The position numbers and the translations under genes are program-made. DNA of 64,000 nucleotides from Sorghum bicolor (taxonomy: Eukaryota > Streptophyta > Magnoliopsida > Poales > Poaceae), in assembly GCF_000003195.3 (NCBI RefSeq), contig NC_012872.2, forward strand, positions 54,045,695 to 54,109,694. The letters are read 5' to 3'. The notes under the pieces are model-generated. The model saw nothing but the letters and a program-made list of their open reading frames with translations, had not been told where the DNA came from and made no database searches. Below, piece after piece: positions 37,414 to 48,581 of the stretch. Numbering within the stretch: position 1 is the stretch's first letter; each line of letters starts with the position of its first letter.

Positions 37414-38597
37414 AATCTAGGTCGTTTCGTTAATATTTGGCTCGGTTCGTTAATATTCTCAATGAGCTGAGTTAGCATTTAAGTTCATGAAGTTAACGAG
37501 CTACCACGCAAGCCTAACGGTGCCAATAACATTGTGGGTACGTGACTCTTAGCTTATGTGTCTAGTCAATCTTAAGTCATCCAAAACATGTCAACATGTT
37601 TCTTAAGTAGTGCCAAAAAATAGAGAAGATTGGAGTATCACACTTACCGCTCAGAGTGTTTCTAGAAAAAGGATGACCAGTGAACATTCATGTATCGATT
37701 CCTTCTTCTTAAAATAAGTCAATGGTGCTGGGCCAACTCCGGGACTAGGGGAAGTAACATCAGTGGTCAGGGCCCTAAGAGCAAGGGCAGGAGCCCCCCG
37801 GTTAGCCATGACTAAGGAAGAAGGAGTGGGGGAGGTACAAGGGGACCAGATCCACCCAATCCGGCCATCATCGGCTTGCCGAAGGTGGCCATTGGAGTTG
37901 AGGAGCTTGTCGGCGCAGAGAGTAGGAGGCGATGGTGGAAGTCTAGGAGCCACGTGTTCAATTAGTCGAGGGAAGAAAACTGGCATGTAAGATGGGGTGT
38001 GTAACCAATGGCTTTGGTGGATAATTACCACCAAACTCCAATAGAAGGTACGAAAAAGGCTTTCGTGGAATACCTGTAAAGGAACTCCACCGAAACCATG
38101 AGCCAAATCAACCATTTTGGTGAATCCAAATTGAGTGTTTGAGTAAAGTTTTATAGAGTGGAGTTGTTTTTGATGGATCTGGAGCTAGCGGAGCTCAGCG
38201 AAATAAGCCCTTATGAGCATGAAAATAGATTTGGGATATTTTGTTTGGTTGGGCTCGATCAGCTGAACCAAGCTGAGGAATGAATTTGTTTGTGTGCATG
38301 CATGCCTAGCTGATCCAGCACCATCTACGAAGAGAAAAGAGATTAGGCCTTCGTTCCTTTGTCCATTGACGAGATTGCCAGTTAGAAGAGAGGAGGGGGA
38401 CCGAGCCAGTGAGGGCGGCAGTGGGTGCGGTGTTTAGGCCCCAAAATATAAAGGGGATGACAGATATTGGGGGACTGCTGATAAAAAAAGTAAGTTATTT
38501 CTCTAATTATGATAGCTTTATGAGGACTAGGGCGGAATGCTGAGATGCTCTAAGCTGCAATAATTGAGAGTCGATGGAAAATGGAGATAGACAAGTA
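37414..38597. other. Intergenic, no gene recognised
   Basis: A minus-strand open stretch of 154 codons at 37651-38115 has no recognisable domain, no signal peptide and a proline/serine-rich middle; its composition and isolation make it doubtful. No RNA gene or repeat recognised otherwise. Confidence 0.45.
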
Positions 38598-38787
38598 CTC
38601 CTTTTATTTATAAAAAAATCAATTCTTAGAGTTGTTCTAAGTTAATTTTTTTAAAAAAAAATTGATCAATTTTCTAAAAAAATACTAAGATTTATGATAT
38701 CAAATTAGTATTATGAAGTTTATTATAGAATATATTTTTATAAGATGTGCATTTTATTTTATTTATTTATTTTGCACGGGGAGGGAG
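38598..38787. mobile_element. Stowaway-type MITE
   Basis: About 190 bp, AT-rich, starting CTCCTTTTATTTATAAA and ending GGGGAGGGAG, with TA on both sides (38596-38597 and 38788-38789). The CTCCCTCC-type ends with TA target are those of Tc1/mariner-derived Stowaway elements. Confidence 0.8.
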
Positions 38788-38821
38788 TATAAGCTGCCAT
38801 AATTGAATTCAGTGGCCATAG

Positions 38822-38873
38822 CAGGAAGCGTTCAAAGATGCTCCAGTCAGGAAGCGTTCAAAGATGCTCCAGT
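38822..38873. repeat. Perfect tandem repeat, 2 x 26 bp, upstream of the kinase gene
   Basis: Two identical 26-bp units, starting CAGGAAGCGTTCAAAGATG and ending CTCCAGT, at 38822-38847 and 38848-38873. It lies about 140 bp before the start codon of the receptor kinase and could fall in its promoter or 5' leader. Confidence 0.97.
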
Positions 38874-39010
38874 CCATACACAGGCTAGCGCGATCCCGAT
38901 ACTATTTATGGACGGATACGGACACCAGCTGGCAGCTGCGTGGTACTCTTTGATTAGCCTAGCCCTATCAAGTCAAGTGTACACAGGACCTTTTTTTTTC
39001 TCCGGCGACG

Positions 39011-42000
39011 ATGCTCCCGCCGGCAGCGGCCCTGCTGCTGGTAATGGTATTGCCGCTCTCCTCCGGGGCATCGTCCCAGGCTGGAGGCGCAGCAGGATGG
39101 GGACGACCGCCGGCGAGCTGTCCAACCACCTGCGGCAACGTTAGCGTGCCGTACCCTTTCGGCATCCGCGACGGCTGCTCCCTCCCTTTCCCTGGCTTTA
39201 ACCTCACCTGCGACCAAACGCGGCATCCGCCGAGGCTGCTTTTCGGCGACGGCGGCACCCTCCAGGTCGTGGAGATCTCGCTGGCCAACTCCACGGTCCG
39301 CGCCATAGACACCGCCGGTGCCGTGAACATCACCTACTACGACCTACGGGATCAGGGGCAGAGGTATTATTTATAGTTTTGCACACTGATTTTGTCTAAA
39401 TTTCTACAATATTTATGCATCCACGAGACAAATACACCTCCTCTAACTATACCGCATGGCAGTGTGCCAGAGGGCAACGGCACCTGGAGCGGCCTTGGCT
39501 CCGGCAGCGGCGACACGTACGTCCTCTCCGAGGAGCACAACCAGTTCGTTGTCACCGGGTGCAACGTCCAGGGGATGCTGCTCGGGGACAGCGGCAACGT
39601 CATCATCGGCTGCTCCTCCTTCTGCTCCATCAAGGACATCTGGACAAACCCCGTGGTGAGCACAAGCGCCCCCGGCGGCGACGGAACGGTGGTCGCCTGC
39701 TCCGGCGTCGGCTGTTGCCAGACGCCCATCCCCATCGGCCGCCCTAAGTACACCGTCCAGCTCAAGTCCGTCGACCCCCTGCTCGAGTACAGCAGCAAGC
39801 TGCCCATGGCGGTGCGCGTCGCCGAGCGCGGCTGGTTTGACAGCGTCGCCGCCCAGATGCTGAACGAGTCAGCGGTGTTCGACCAGCTTCAGGCCGTTCC
39901 GGTTCCGGTGGTGCTGGAGTGGGTGGTGGCGTCCACCTCGATAGTAGCACTGATACCGTCGGCGAATATGGTGGATGCCGGCAACTGGTCCTGCCCCGCG
40001 AACGCCGCGAGGAGCGCGTGCAGAAGCAGCCACAGCACCTGTCACAACGTCACCGGCAACTACCGAGCCGGCTACGTGTGCCGGTGCCAGGATGGGTACA
40101 ACGGCAACCCCTACCTTACCGGTGACGGCGAATGCCAAGGTATGTGTACACGGCACACAGTACTGTCACGTGTAGCAGTACTTACATGTTAATTGGCGAA
40201 GTTAGAATGGGTGTGTTTGGTTCATTTTCTATACAAGCTTGGCTAGCAAAATCAAGCCAGGCTAACCTAAGTCTGTCCCTAGCAAGTCAAGATACGTTTG
40301 TTTAGTTGTGTGCACTGTTGAGCCTGGTTAGGATGAGTTGTTGTTTGGTTGGTTGGTTTGATTTGGATATAATCACCTCTTTCTTGATCTGGTGAGTTTA
40401 CCGTTGTTTTCTCCTTCACAGCTAAAACCTCGGCATAGGATGTAGCTAGAATAAATTAGAAAATAACTAGTCATGTCACATAGGATGTAAATACAGTAAA
40501 ATTTTAATCAAACTTACTGTATTTTGTATTCTTTTTTTTAGAGATGCATTTGCACACCCTGTGCACAATGTACATTTGCCCCCTGCATGTTGATGTTGGA
40601 CATGCCTGTTTGTTAATTTCCTAACATAGCGACATGCCTACTAATTTAATTTATTAATTTGCTTCAACAGATATCGACGAGTGCGCGCTTCCAGGGAAGT
40701 GTTTCGGCGTTTGTACAAACAGGGCTGGTGGATACGAGTGCCAGTGCCCACGCGGTGCTCGTGGCAACCCTTACATGGCAGATGGCTGTGTCAAAACTTC
40801 TCTTGGTGAGCAGAGAACTAGACGATTAGCTCTATATGATGTATTACTTTGTTTTATTTATTTATAGTATTGAATTGGATGAAGCCCTTAGTGATCGTTG
40901 CCACTGTTGTTTCCACACCAATGTCACGGTTCAAAGAGTAATAATATATTATGTCACTAGTCTCATTTGATAAAAAATGCTTACTTTCTCAGGGTTAAGT
41001 ATTGGACTCGGAGTTGGCAGTGGAGCCGGTCTTTTGGTTCTGGCTCTTGGTTCGGCCTTTGTGGTTCGTGGGATTAAGAATCGGAGGGCAAGAATGCTGA
41101 AGCGGAAGTTTTTTAAACAAAACCGTGGACATTTGTTACAACAGTTGGTATCCCAAAACACAGACATCGCTGAGAGGATGATCATCCCCTTGGTAGAACT
41201 TGAGAAAGCCACAAACAATTTCGATGACGATCGCAAGCTTGGTGGAGGAGGGCATGGCACGGTGTACAAGGGGATCTTATCAGACCTGCACGTCGTCGCA
41301 ATCAAAAAATCAAATATGGCAATCCAAAGAGAGATTGATGAGTTCATAAATGAGGTAGCTATTCTCTCACAAGTCAATCATAGGAACGTAGTGAGGCTTT
41401 TTGGGTGCTGCCTTGAGACCCAAGTGCCACTATTAGTATATGAATTCATTTCAAATGGGACACTTTATGATCATCTTCATGTCGAAGGACCAACACCATT
41501 GGGATGGGATCATAGACTGAGAATTGCAACGGAAACCGCCAGAGCTCTTGCCTACCTTCACATGGCTGTGTCATTCCCTATAGTTCATAGGGATATAAAG
41601 TCACATAATATTCTATTGGATGGCTCCCTAACAGCCAACGTGTCTGACTTTGGAGCTTCAAGGTGCATTCCACCTGATGAAACAGGGATTGCAACGGCCA
41701 TCCAAGGAACACTGGGATATCTAGACCCTATGTACTACTACACAGGAAGACTCACTGAGAAGAGCGACGTTTACAGTTTTGGTGTTGTTTTGATAGAGTT
41801 GCTCACCAGAAAGAAACCATTTTCATATAGATCACCCGAGGATGATAGCTTAATTGCACAATTCACTTCCATGCTTACCTGTGGTAACTTGTCTTGTGTA
41901 CTTGATCCTCAAGTAATGGAAGAGGGAGGCAACGAAATCAACGAAGTAGCTGCATTGGCAGCTATATGTGTGAAGCTGAAAGGAGAGGAGCGGCCAACCA

Positions 42001-42191
42001 TGAGACAAGTGGAGTTGACCCTTGAAAGCATCCAAGAATCAATACAACAGAGAAGGCTACATAGTGTTGGTCCCAGCAACTCTAAGGAAAATGTGATATT
42101 TCCAATAGCTGAGGGTAGAAGCACAAAAGAGTCAAGTAGGCAGTATAGTCTTGAAGAAGAATTCTTGTTATCAGCACAGTATCCCCGTTGA
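39011..42191 (+). CDS. Wall-associated receptor-like kinase (WAK family)
   Basis: Exons 39011-39363, 39463-40139, 40671-40805 and 40993-42191 join in frame with GT-AG introns, giving 787 aa. Order: signal peptide (1 to about 22), GUB_WAK galacturonan-binding domain with [20 protein letters not shown], a second Cys-rich WAK-associated part, an EGF-like module ([20 protein letters not shown]), a calcium-type EGF module filling exon 3 ([15 protein letters not shown]), a transmembrane helix ([20 protein letters not shown]) and a cytosolic Ser/Thr kinase. Kinase residues are all present: [28 protein letters not shown] (RD type) and DFGAS. Family members span the plasma membrane, bind pectin and signal in growth or defence. 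The first intron is only 99 bp; without splicing it brings an immediate stop at 39374. The gene looks intact. Confidence 0.93.
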
Positions 42192-42304
42192 TAGCTTCTC
42201 GCAAGGTCCAATGTAAAAAAAAAATCATATGTTATATAGTACATAATTCAAAAGGTTTTTGTGATTCTTGTTATCTAGTTTTTTTTCTGTTTTGTTGATG
42301 ATTA

Positions 42305-42531
42305 CTCCCTGGTAAAAGAAGTCATTTTGGATAGCGACGCGATCTTCAAAGTATAATTCTGACATCTTATTTTATAAAAATATTTATTGAAAAGTGATAT
42401 ATATATATATATATTCATATGAAATTTATTCATATGATTTTCATATTTTGAAACTCAACAATCTAAAAATTATTTGTGATTTATATTTTTATAATATTTG
42501 ATCCAAACCTTGTCCAAAATAACTTCTTTTA
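42305..42531. mobile_element. Stowaway-like MITE, right end lost
   Basis: Starts CTCCCTGGTAAAAGAAGTCA after TA and ends with the matching inverted TCCAAAATAACTTCTTTTA; the last bases of the right end are missing. It contains (AT)9 at 42397-42414. It begins about 110 bp after the kinase stop codon, so it may lie in that gene's 3' UTR. Confidence 0.75.
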
Positions 42532-42982
42532 TCAACGTGCATGTAGTACCTCTTTGGCTCTTCCAAACATTGATTGACTTTACCGTTTGTTGGTAAGGAA
42601 AAACGTCTACAACTATGATCCATATATACAAAGTTAGGAAAAGGTTGACACTGTGTTTGCTTCGTCGGTTTATAAACTATGCTCGCGCCTCGCAGTTTAT
42701 AAACAAATCCGAGTGAAAGACCAAATGCCCAACTCTGGTTTTGCGGCTTCTGTGGGCCTGTAGCTATGCCCACCAGCTCCCCCCAAGCATCCGCTGCCGG
42801 CCTAGCCCAGCCCACAAGGTAAGATTGCAAGATGCTTGCAGATCTCCCTTGTTTTTTTTAAAAAGTTTAATTAATGTATGCACAGTTGCGCACTGTTTTT
42901 TTTGGTGACTCACAGTTGCACACTGCTGTATTGCTCATATAACGCTTCGACTCTTCCCGTGCCTTGCAGAATATAAAGCTCA
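42532..42982. other. Intergenic between kinase and protease genes
   Basis: No gene recognised. A minus-strand ORF of 113 codons (42489-42830) overlaps the MITE and shows no domain. Confidence 0.45.
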
Positions 42983-43181
42983 CGAAAATTTTTGGGCGTG
43001 GCTATTACAGTATTTTTATTTTTATTCGATAATTATTATCTAATCATTAATAATTAAGCTCAAAAAATCATTTACTAAACTATAGAAAAACTATATAATT
43101 AATTATTTTTTAATATATATTTAATACTCTATGCATATATCAAAAATTTGATGTGATAAAAATCTTGAAAATTTTTGGCAC
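42983..43181. mobile_element. MITE fragment, GGCCTTGTTTAGTT family
   Basis: Interior of the family with CGAAAATTTTTGGGC on the left and the inverted CTTGAAAATTTTTGGCAC on the right. The GGCCTTGTTTAG tips are missing at both ends. It lies about 520 bp upstream of the aspartic protease start. Confidence 0.7.
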
Positions 43182-43620
43182 GAGTCTGCCGCGGACGGGT
43201 CCAGATGAGAAAACGTCAAAACGATCTGCAGAAGAAGATTATCCGGGAATTTATTCAGAAAAAAAAAAAGATGATTCAACTGAATCACACCCTGACAGTG
43301 CTGAGATTGAAGCGGCGATGCACCGACACGAGTCACGGCACGCCAACTAACGTGTCTACACCAGCGGGTCGTATCCAAAGCCAGCGTCCACCCGCGGACC
43401 CGCCCCTCCTCCTGGTGGTGGTTTGCGCGGCGCCGAAACATTTATTCCGCGTCGCCTCGAGGCACGCGGCACGGCACCGAGACATCCTCCGGAGATGCAC
43501 CTCATCAATCACTGCTGCCCCTACCCAGGCTCACCGTCTCCTCTCCTGGCGCATTCATTAATCCCCCGTCCTCCCTAATCTAATGACAACCGCCTAGCTT
43601 GCCCGCTCCGGCGCTCCCCT

Positions 43621-43628
43621 TCATATAT
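43621..43628 (+). promoter_or_regulatory. TATA-like box of the protease gene
   Basis: TCATATATGC lies 80 bp before the chosen ATG at 43702. Transcription starting about 30 bp downstream would exclude the in-frame ATG at 43627, which supports the 43702 start. Confidence 0.45.
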
Positions 43629-43701
43629 GCCACCAACTCGCTCTGCCAGTACACTCCACTGGACCTCAAGCAAGCGACCCGACCACAGGCGCTTGCTAGC
43701 C

Positions 43702-45183
43702 ATGGCGACCCTCGCCGCGCTGCTCCTCCTTGTCGCCGCTTCCAATGCCGCCGCGCTGAGCGCCAAGGCCGTGGAGTACCACAGCTTCGTAGCCACCCCG
43801 CTCTCGCCCCACGCGTACACCGCTGCTCCGTCCGCCGACGCGGACGAGGATCTCTTCGGCGGCAGCCTTGCCGTCGCAGACGAGGGCGCCGCAGCCGCGT
43901 CGGCCGTGCACTTCCGCGTGGTCCACCGTGACGCCTTCGCGGCGAACGCCACCGCGGCCGAGCTGCTCAGGCACCGCCTGCAGCGGGACAAGCGTAGGGC
44001 GGCGCGGATCTCGAAGGCGGCGGCCGGCGGTGGCGCCGGCGCGGCGAACGGCACAAGGAGCCGCGGCGGGGCCGTGGCCGCGCCAGTGGTTTCGGGGCTC
44101 GCGCAGGGGAGCGGGGAGTACTTCACCAAGATCGGCGTGGGCACGCCGTCAACGCCGGCGCTCATGGTGCTGGACACCGGCAGCGACGTGGTGTGGCTGC
44201 AGTGCGCGCCGTGCCGGCGGTGCTACGACCAGTCGGGTCCGGTGTTCGACCCGCGGCGCTCCAGCTCGTACGGCGCCGTCGACTGCGCCGCGCCGCTGTG
44301 CCGCAGGCTGGACTCGGGCGGCTGCGATCTCCGCCGCAGGGCGTGCCTGTACCAGGTGGCCTACGGCGACGGCTCCGTGACGGCGGGCGACTTCGCCACC
44401 GAGACGCTCACCTTCGCGGGCGGCGCACGCGTGGCGCGCGTCGCGCTCGGGTGCGGCCACGACAACGAAGGCCTGTTCGTGGCCGCGGCCGGGCTGCTGG
44501 GCCTGGGACGCGGCAGCCTGTCGTTCCCGACCCAGATCTCCCGCCGCTACGGCAAGAGCTTCTCCTACTGCCTCGTCGACCGCACCTCCTCGTCGTCGTC
44601 CGGCGCCGCGTCGCGCTCCCGGTCCTCCACCGTCACCTTCGGCCCGCCCTCCGCGTCGGCGGCGTCCTTCACCCCGATGGTCCGCAACCCGCGCATGGAG
44701 ACGTTCTACTACGTGCAGCTCGTGGGCATCAGCGTGGGCGGCGCGCGCGTCCCGGGCGTGGCCGAGTCCGACCTCCGCCTGGACCCGTCCACTGGCCGCG
44801 GCGGCGTCATCGTGGACTCGGGCACCTCCGTGACCCGGCTCGCCCGCCCGTCCTACTCGGCGCTCCGCGACGCGTTCCGCGCCGCGGCGGCGGGGCTCCG
44901 CCTCTCCCCCGGCGGGTTCTCCCTGTTCGACACGTGCTACGACCTGGGCGGGCGCAAGGTGGTGAAGGTGCCCACCGTGTCGATGCACTTCGCGGGCGGC
45001 GCCGAGGCGGCGCTGCCACCGGAGAACTACCTCATCCCTGTGGACTCCAGGGGCACCTTCTGCTTCGCGTTCGCTGGCACCGACGGCGGGGTGTCCATCA
45101 TCGGCAACATCCAGCAGCAGGGGTTCCGCGTGGTGTTCGACGGCGACGGCCAGCGCGTCGGGTTCGCGCCCAAGGGCTGCTGA
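43702..45183 (+). CDS. Pepsin-like aspartic protease (A1 family), secreted, intronless
   Basis: 493 aa from GCCATGGCG, a good plant start context; the frame extends upstream to an ATG at 43627 that would add 25 residues before the signal peptide. Signal peptide about 1-20 (MATLAALLLLVAASNAAA), then a propeptide with VHFRVVHRDAF and an Arg-rich stretch, then the two-lobed enzyme. Catalytic motifs are VLDTGSDVVW (Asp158) and VDSGTSVTRL (Asp372). The flap-side YGDGS, the nepenthesin-type Cys-rich insert (QCAPCRRCYDQSGPVFDP) and the C-terminal IIGNIQQQGFRVVFD are present. Plant members of this subgroup act in apoplast or vacuole, in development, stress or defence; the substrate is unknown. The very high GC content produces long meaningless ORFs in other frames. 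Confidence 0.95.
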   Translation: MATLAALLLLVAASNAAALSAKAVEYHSFVATPLSPHAYTAAPSADADEDLFGGSLAVADEGAAAASAVHFRVVHRDAFAANATAAELLRHRLQRDKRRAARISKAAAGGGAGAANGTRSRGGAVAAPVVSGLAQGSGEYFTKIGVGTPSTPALMVLDTGSDVVWLQCAPCRRCYDQSGPVFDPRRSSSYGAVDCAAPLCRRLDSGGCDLRRRACLYQVAYGDGSVTAGDFATETLTFAGGARVARVALGCGHDNEGLFVAAAGLLGLGRGSLSFPTQISRRYGKSFSYCLVDRTSSSSSGAASRSRSSTVTFGPPSASAASFTPMVRNPRMETFYYVQLVGISVGGARVPGVAESDLRLDPSTGRGGVIVDSGTSVTRLARPSYSALRDAFRAAAAGLRLSPGGFSLFDTCYDLGGRKVVKVPTVSMHFAGGAEAALPPENYLIPVDSRGTFCFAFAGTDGGVSIIGNIQQQGFRVVFDGDGQRVGFAPKGC

Positions 45184-46461
45184 CTGCTGCGCACCACCCT
45201 GCCTGAACCGCTGTCGGAGAGAGAGGGAGGGAGCAGCGCGGTTAATTAATTAGCGAGTGATTAGCGGGTAAAAAAGTGAGCCAGCCGCCTTGTTAGTCAT
45301 AATTAATGGAGGCGGTGACTGGTGGGTTAGCTTTGCTTGGTGGGCGGCCTTGGATGCTGTAAAGAAAAGGGCAGTCTCTGGGCAGTGGCTCAGAGTTTGT
45401 CTTTGTGACAGTAGCTTTGATGCGCGAGGAGGATATCAGGATGGTCGATGAAGGCTGTAAAAGGCGCTGTCAAAGTGTTTGGCTTAAGTAAAAAAAAGTG
45501 GTGCTAAATGTAATGTACTGGTTGGTGGCTGCTGTTAAAGTGCTGAGTTAGAAATGTTGGCTTTGTGCTGGCCACGCCCATGCTGCGTGGTTAAAAACCA
45601 AGCTTAAATAAACCTCACTCGCAGGCGAGTTGGCGCTATGCGTAGATGCACCGCTCGTCACTTGGACGTTTTCTAACGGTCCAGTGAGGTGAAGATATTT
45701 CCCTTCGCCAGTGCAGCAGGCCTGGACTGCAGATGTGGCCCCCGCCGCCTTCTTCCCGTTCTCATCTCTCTCGTGGACCGGCGTCATGGCTTGCGTGACG
45801 AAGTGGGGTCCTGTTGCTCGAAACCCGGATACGTTGCTCCCACCCGTGGAGTCCCCGTGCCCGTGCCGACGAACGTTGCGGGTGGGGTTGAGGAACGTTG
45901 GTGCGCCTCGGAGGCCGTGCCGCTGAGGCTACGCTTGTCATCCTGCCACCTACCCCGATATAATTTGTTGCCATATCTAGGCCCAGCATATGCGTAAACA
46001 CGCCGCGGATTAGCAGCCTAGCAGGTGGTGTGGTATGGCACACAAGATCTGGCTGGGTGCCAGCCCGCCCAATTCGAAGACATGGACGGATCAGCAGCAC
46101 CAGTAAAATTTCGTTAGCGGGTTGCCAAATCAGTGGTCATGGCTACGAGCAGCGGACAGCAAGGCCGCTTTCGCTCGCCGGTTTCGGCAACGAGACCCGC
46201 CCGCTTTCGCGCGCCCTGTCTGTGTCTGTTTCCGTCCCCGCGGTGGCCGGGTGGGGACGTCACGCGCTGCCATGCCGCTCCGGCGCAACCGCAACCGCCT
46301 GAGGCTACGGCGTGCCGGTGCGGGCACTGCTTGCATCGCCCGCGCCAAGATGGGCGCCATGGCGGACGTGCTTTTTCCACATGCCGCTCAAGGGCCTCCC
46401 CAGCTCCATCCACTGTCCGGACCGCACCGGCGATCCACTGTCCGGCCATCCACTCTACTAG
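45184..46461. other. Intergenic, 3' side of the protease gene
   Basis: Contains the protease 3' UTR (an AATAAA is at about 45607). Several GC-rich ORFs at 45548-46461 overlap on both strands with no domain. The sequence ATCCACTGTCCGGACCGCAC occurs at 46408 and again at 46706, on both sides of a MITE. Confidence 0.5.
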
Positions 46462-46689
46462 GGCCTTGTTCAGTTCGCAAAAACCGGTGAAAAACAGCAC
46501 TGTAGCACTTTCGTTTTTATTTGATAAACATTGTCCAATTATAGAGTAACTAGGCTTAAAAGATTCATCTCGCGATTTACAGATGAACTGTATAATTTTT
46601 GTTTTCATGTATATTTAATGCTCTATACATGTGCCGCAAGATTCGATGTGACGGGGAATCTTGAAAAATTTTGCTAACTAAACAAGGCC
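46462..46689. mobile_element. MITE, GGCCTTGTTTAGTT family, with target duplication
   Basis: 228 bp with ends GGCCTTGTTCAGTT and AACTAAACAAGGCC. TAG at 46459-46461 and 46690-46692 is a 3-bp target duplication. Confidence 0.92.
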
Positions 46690-47003
46690 TAGTACTACAC
46701 GAGCGATCCACTGTCCGGACCGCACCGGCCGCATTGATTGATTGGGTGTTTGAATGCACAATATACTACTACAGTATACGTACAGTACACAACAAGTGTA
46801 CAGTACTCCCGGTGGCGCCGTGGGGGCGTGGCGGTGATAAAAGTAAAGAGGTCCGCGCGCCGCGCCGCGCCGCGTAGTGGCATCTCGCATGCACACACGC
46901 ACATGATGAGCCACATGATGACACGCAGGCGTAGCCAATGACCGGTAGCGATAGCAAATGCACTACTGTCCTACGGAGGATTTCATTACTCTACGTGAGA
47001 ATA
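46690..47003. other. Intergenic, no gene recognised
   Basis: Short ORFs only. A GC run GCGCGCCGCGCCGCGCCGCG lies near 46855-46875. Confidence 0.5.
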
Positions 47004-47207
47004 CTCACTCACAATGCAGACTCTATCATAAAGTCTAAAGTTATTTATTACCTCAAACAATGTGGACTTGGAGTCTAAATAAGACTTGAAGTCTTATTTT
47101 TTCTACCTCTTTCTTCAATAAATATGCTGCCACATCAGCAAAATACCATAAATAATATGTAATTAAGTGTCTTCGACTCTATGATAAAGTCTTGCATCGT
47201 GAGTGCC
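47004..47207. mobile_element. MITE with CACTCACAATGCAGACTCTA ends
   Basis: About 204 bp; left end TCACTCACAATGCAGACTCT and right end the inverse of GCATCGTGAGTGCC. The interior includes GACTTGAAGTCTTATTTTTT. Two more copies lie at 48582 and 49149. Confidence 0.82.
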
Positions 47208-47453
47208 TTAAATGCACTAGCAACATGAACGTTTATTTTACCTTTGATTTGATCATTGGGGGCGTTTAGCCAGACGGCCTGGGGGTCAAAGTTTCTTGCC
47301 TGGCGCGTGGTGGTGTCGTCCGGTCGTCCCGACCTGTCCACGACACGGCGGCCATGCAGGGCGCCGTATACAGTACGTGTACGTGGCGGGGCGTCGTCTG
47401 TATCTGATTTGACGGATGTCGCGCGGGAGTCAACTAATAGCGCCAAGGTTTTA

Positions 47454-47772
47454 GGCCTGTTTAGATCGGAGATGAAAATTTTTTGGATGTCATATCGGAT
47501 GTGTCGTAAGGATGTCGGGAGGGGGTTTTAGAAACTAATAAAAAAACAAATTACATAGTTCATCAAAAAACTACAAGACAAATCTATTAAGCATAATTAA
47601 TCTATCATTAGCACATGTGAGTTACTGTAGCACTTAAAGCTAATCATGGAGTAACTAGATTTAAAAGATTCGTCTCACGTTTTTCAATCAAACTATGGAA
47701 TTAGTTTATTTTTTTATATATATTTAATGTTCTATCTAAAGATTTGATTGGATGGACGAAAAAAAATTTGGG
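47454..47772. mobile_element. MITE of another family, right end lost
   Basis: Starts GGCCTGTTTAGATCGGAG and shows the TTACTGTAGCACTT and AAGATTCGTCTCACG blocks common in grass MITEs. The expected inverted right tip is absent. Confidence 0.55.
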
Positions 47773-47929
47773 TGTCACATGGTTCGGCCGGCGGCCAACG
47801 CCGCGCGGTGCTGCCGCGTGTGAACGCCGCGACGGATCGGAAGGCGTCGAGCACGCGGTCGAGAGCACGAGCACGAGCATGGGTGGGGTCCGGGAATCGT
47901 TTCTCAGCCGTAGGTACCACGCAAGTTAA

Positions 47930-48124
47930 GGCTTTGTTTAGTTCTATTTTTTTAAATGCACACGGTAATATTTTTATTTATATTTGATAAATATTATTTA
48001 ATTATAAATTAGTTAGATTTAAAAGTTATATAATTAATTATTTTTTTTATTTATATTTAATATTTCAAGCATGTGTCTGAAAATGTAAAAAGATTTATAA
48101 AATTTTTTAAAACTAAATAAGGCT
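47930..48124. mobile_element. MITE, GGCCTTGTTTAGTT family
   Basis: 195 bp; ends GGCTTTGTTTAGTT and AACTAAATAAGGCT, flanked by TAA at 47927-47929 and 48125-48127. Confidence 0.82.
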
Positions 48125-48581
48125 TAAGGCGAAAACAAACCTCGCTGCTTTGTTGCTAGTAATGAGATGATGAAGAGGAATAATAGGGAGCGCGCTGTGG
48201 TGCGATGCAAGTGCGAACTTGAGAGCGAGTTTTTCACGCTTGGGCCTGCTCTTGTTGCGAGCATCATGTCATCGCGGCACGGGGGCCCGTACGAATGTAT
48301 ACCATGACCTTTGTTATAGTTGTATGGCTTTGTCCGACTGTCCTCCGTCTCAACGTGGGAGCTCACCAACTAACGTATTGATCGATATCTTGTTTGTTCG
48401 AATCCGTTAGCCAATTAATATTATTTTTCTTTCACAATAAATTAACGAATAATAATTTTAGATGTGATTTTTTAGATAAATAAACTAACTATAAATTCTA
48501 GAAAAAAAAAGTTTCTATTAGACACGTACTACTAGGAGTAGTGTAGGTAGCGGACTAGCGGTAGACGGATGGATGGACTAC
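48125..48581. other. Intergenic, no gene recognised
   Basis: No ORF with a recognisable domain and no clear repeat. Confidence 0.5.

Noticed and set aside
37651..38115. 154-codon minus-strand ORF as a novel small gene
   Set aside because: No domain, signal or splice support, and no repeat or promoter context; kept only as intergenic note.
44149..45206. Long ORFs of 279 (-) and 337 (+) codons overlapping the aspartic protease
   Set aside because: GC3-rich grass exon; the alternative frames are Arg/His/Gly-rich without motifs, whereas the 43702 frame has both catalytic aspartates.
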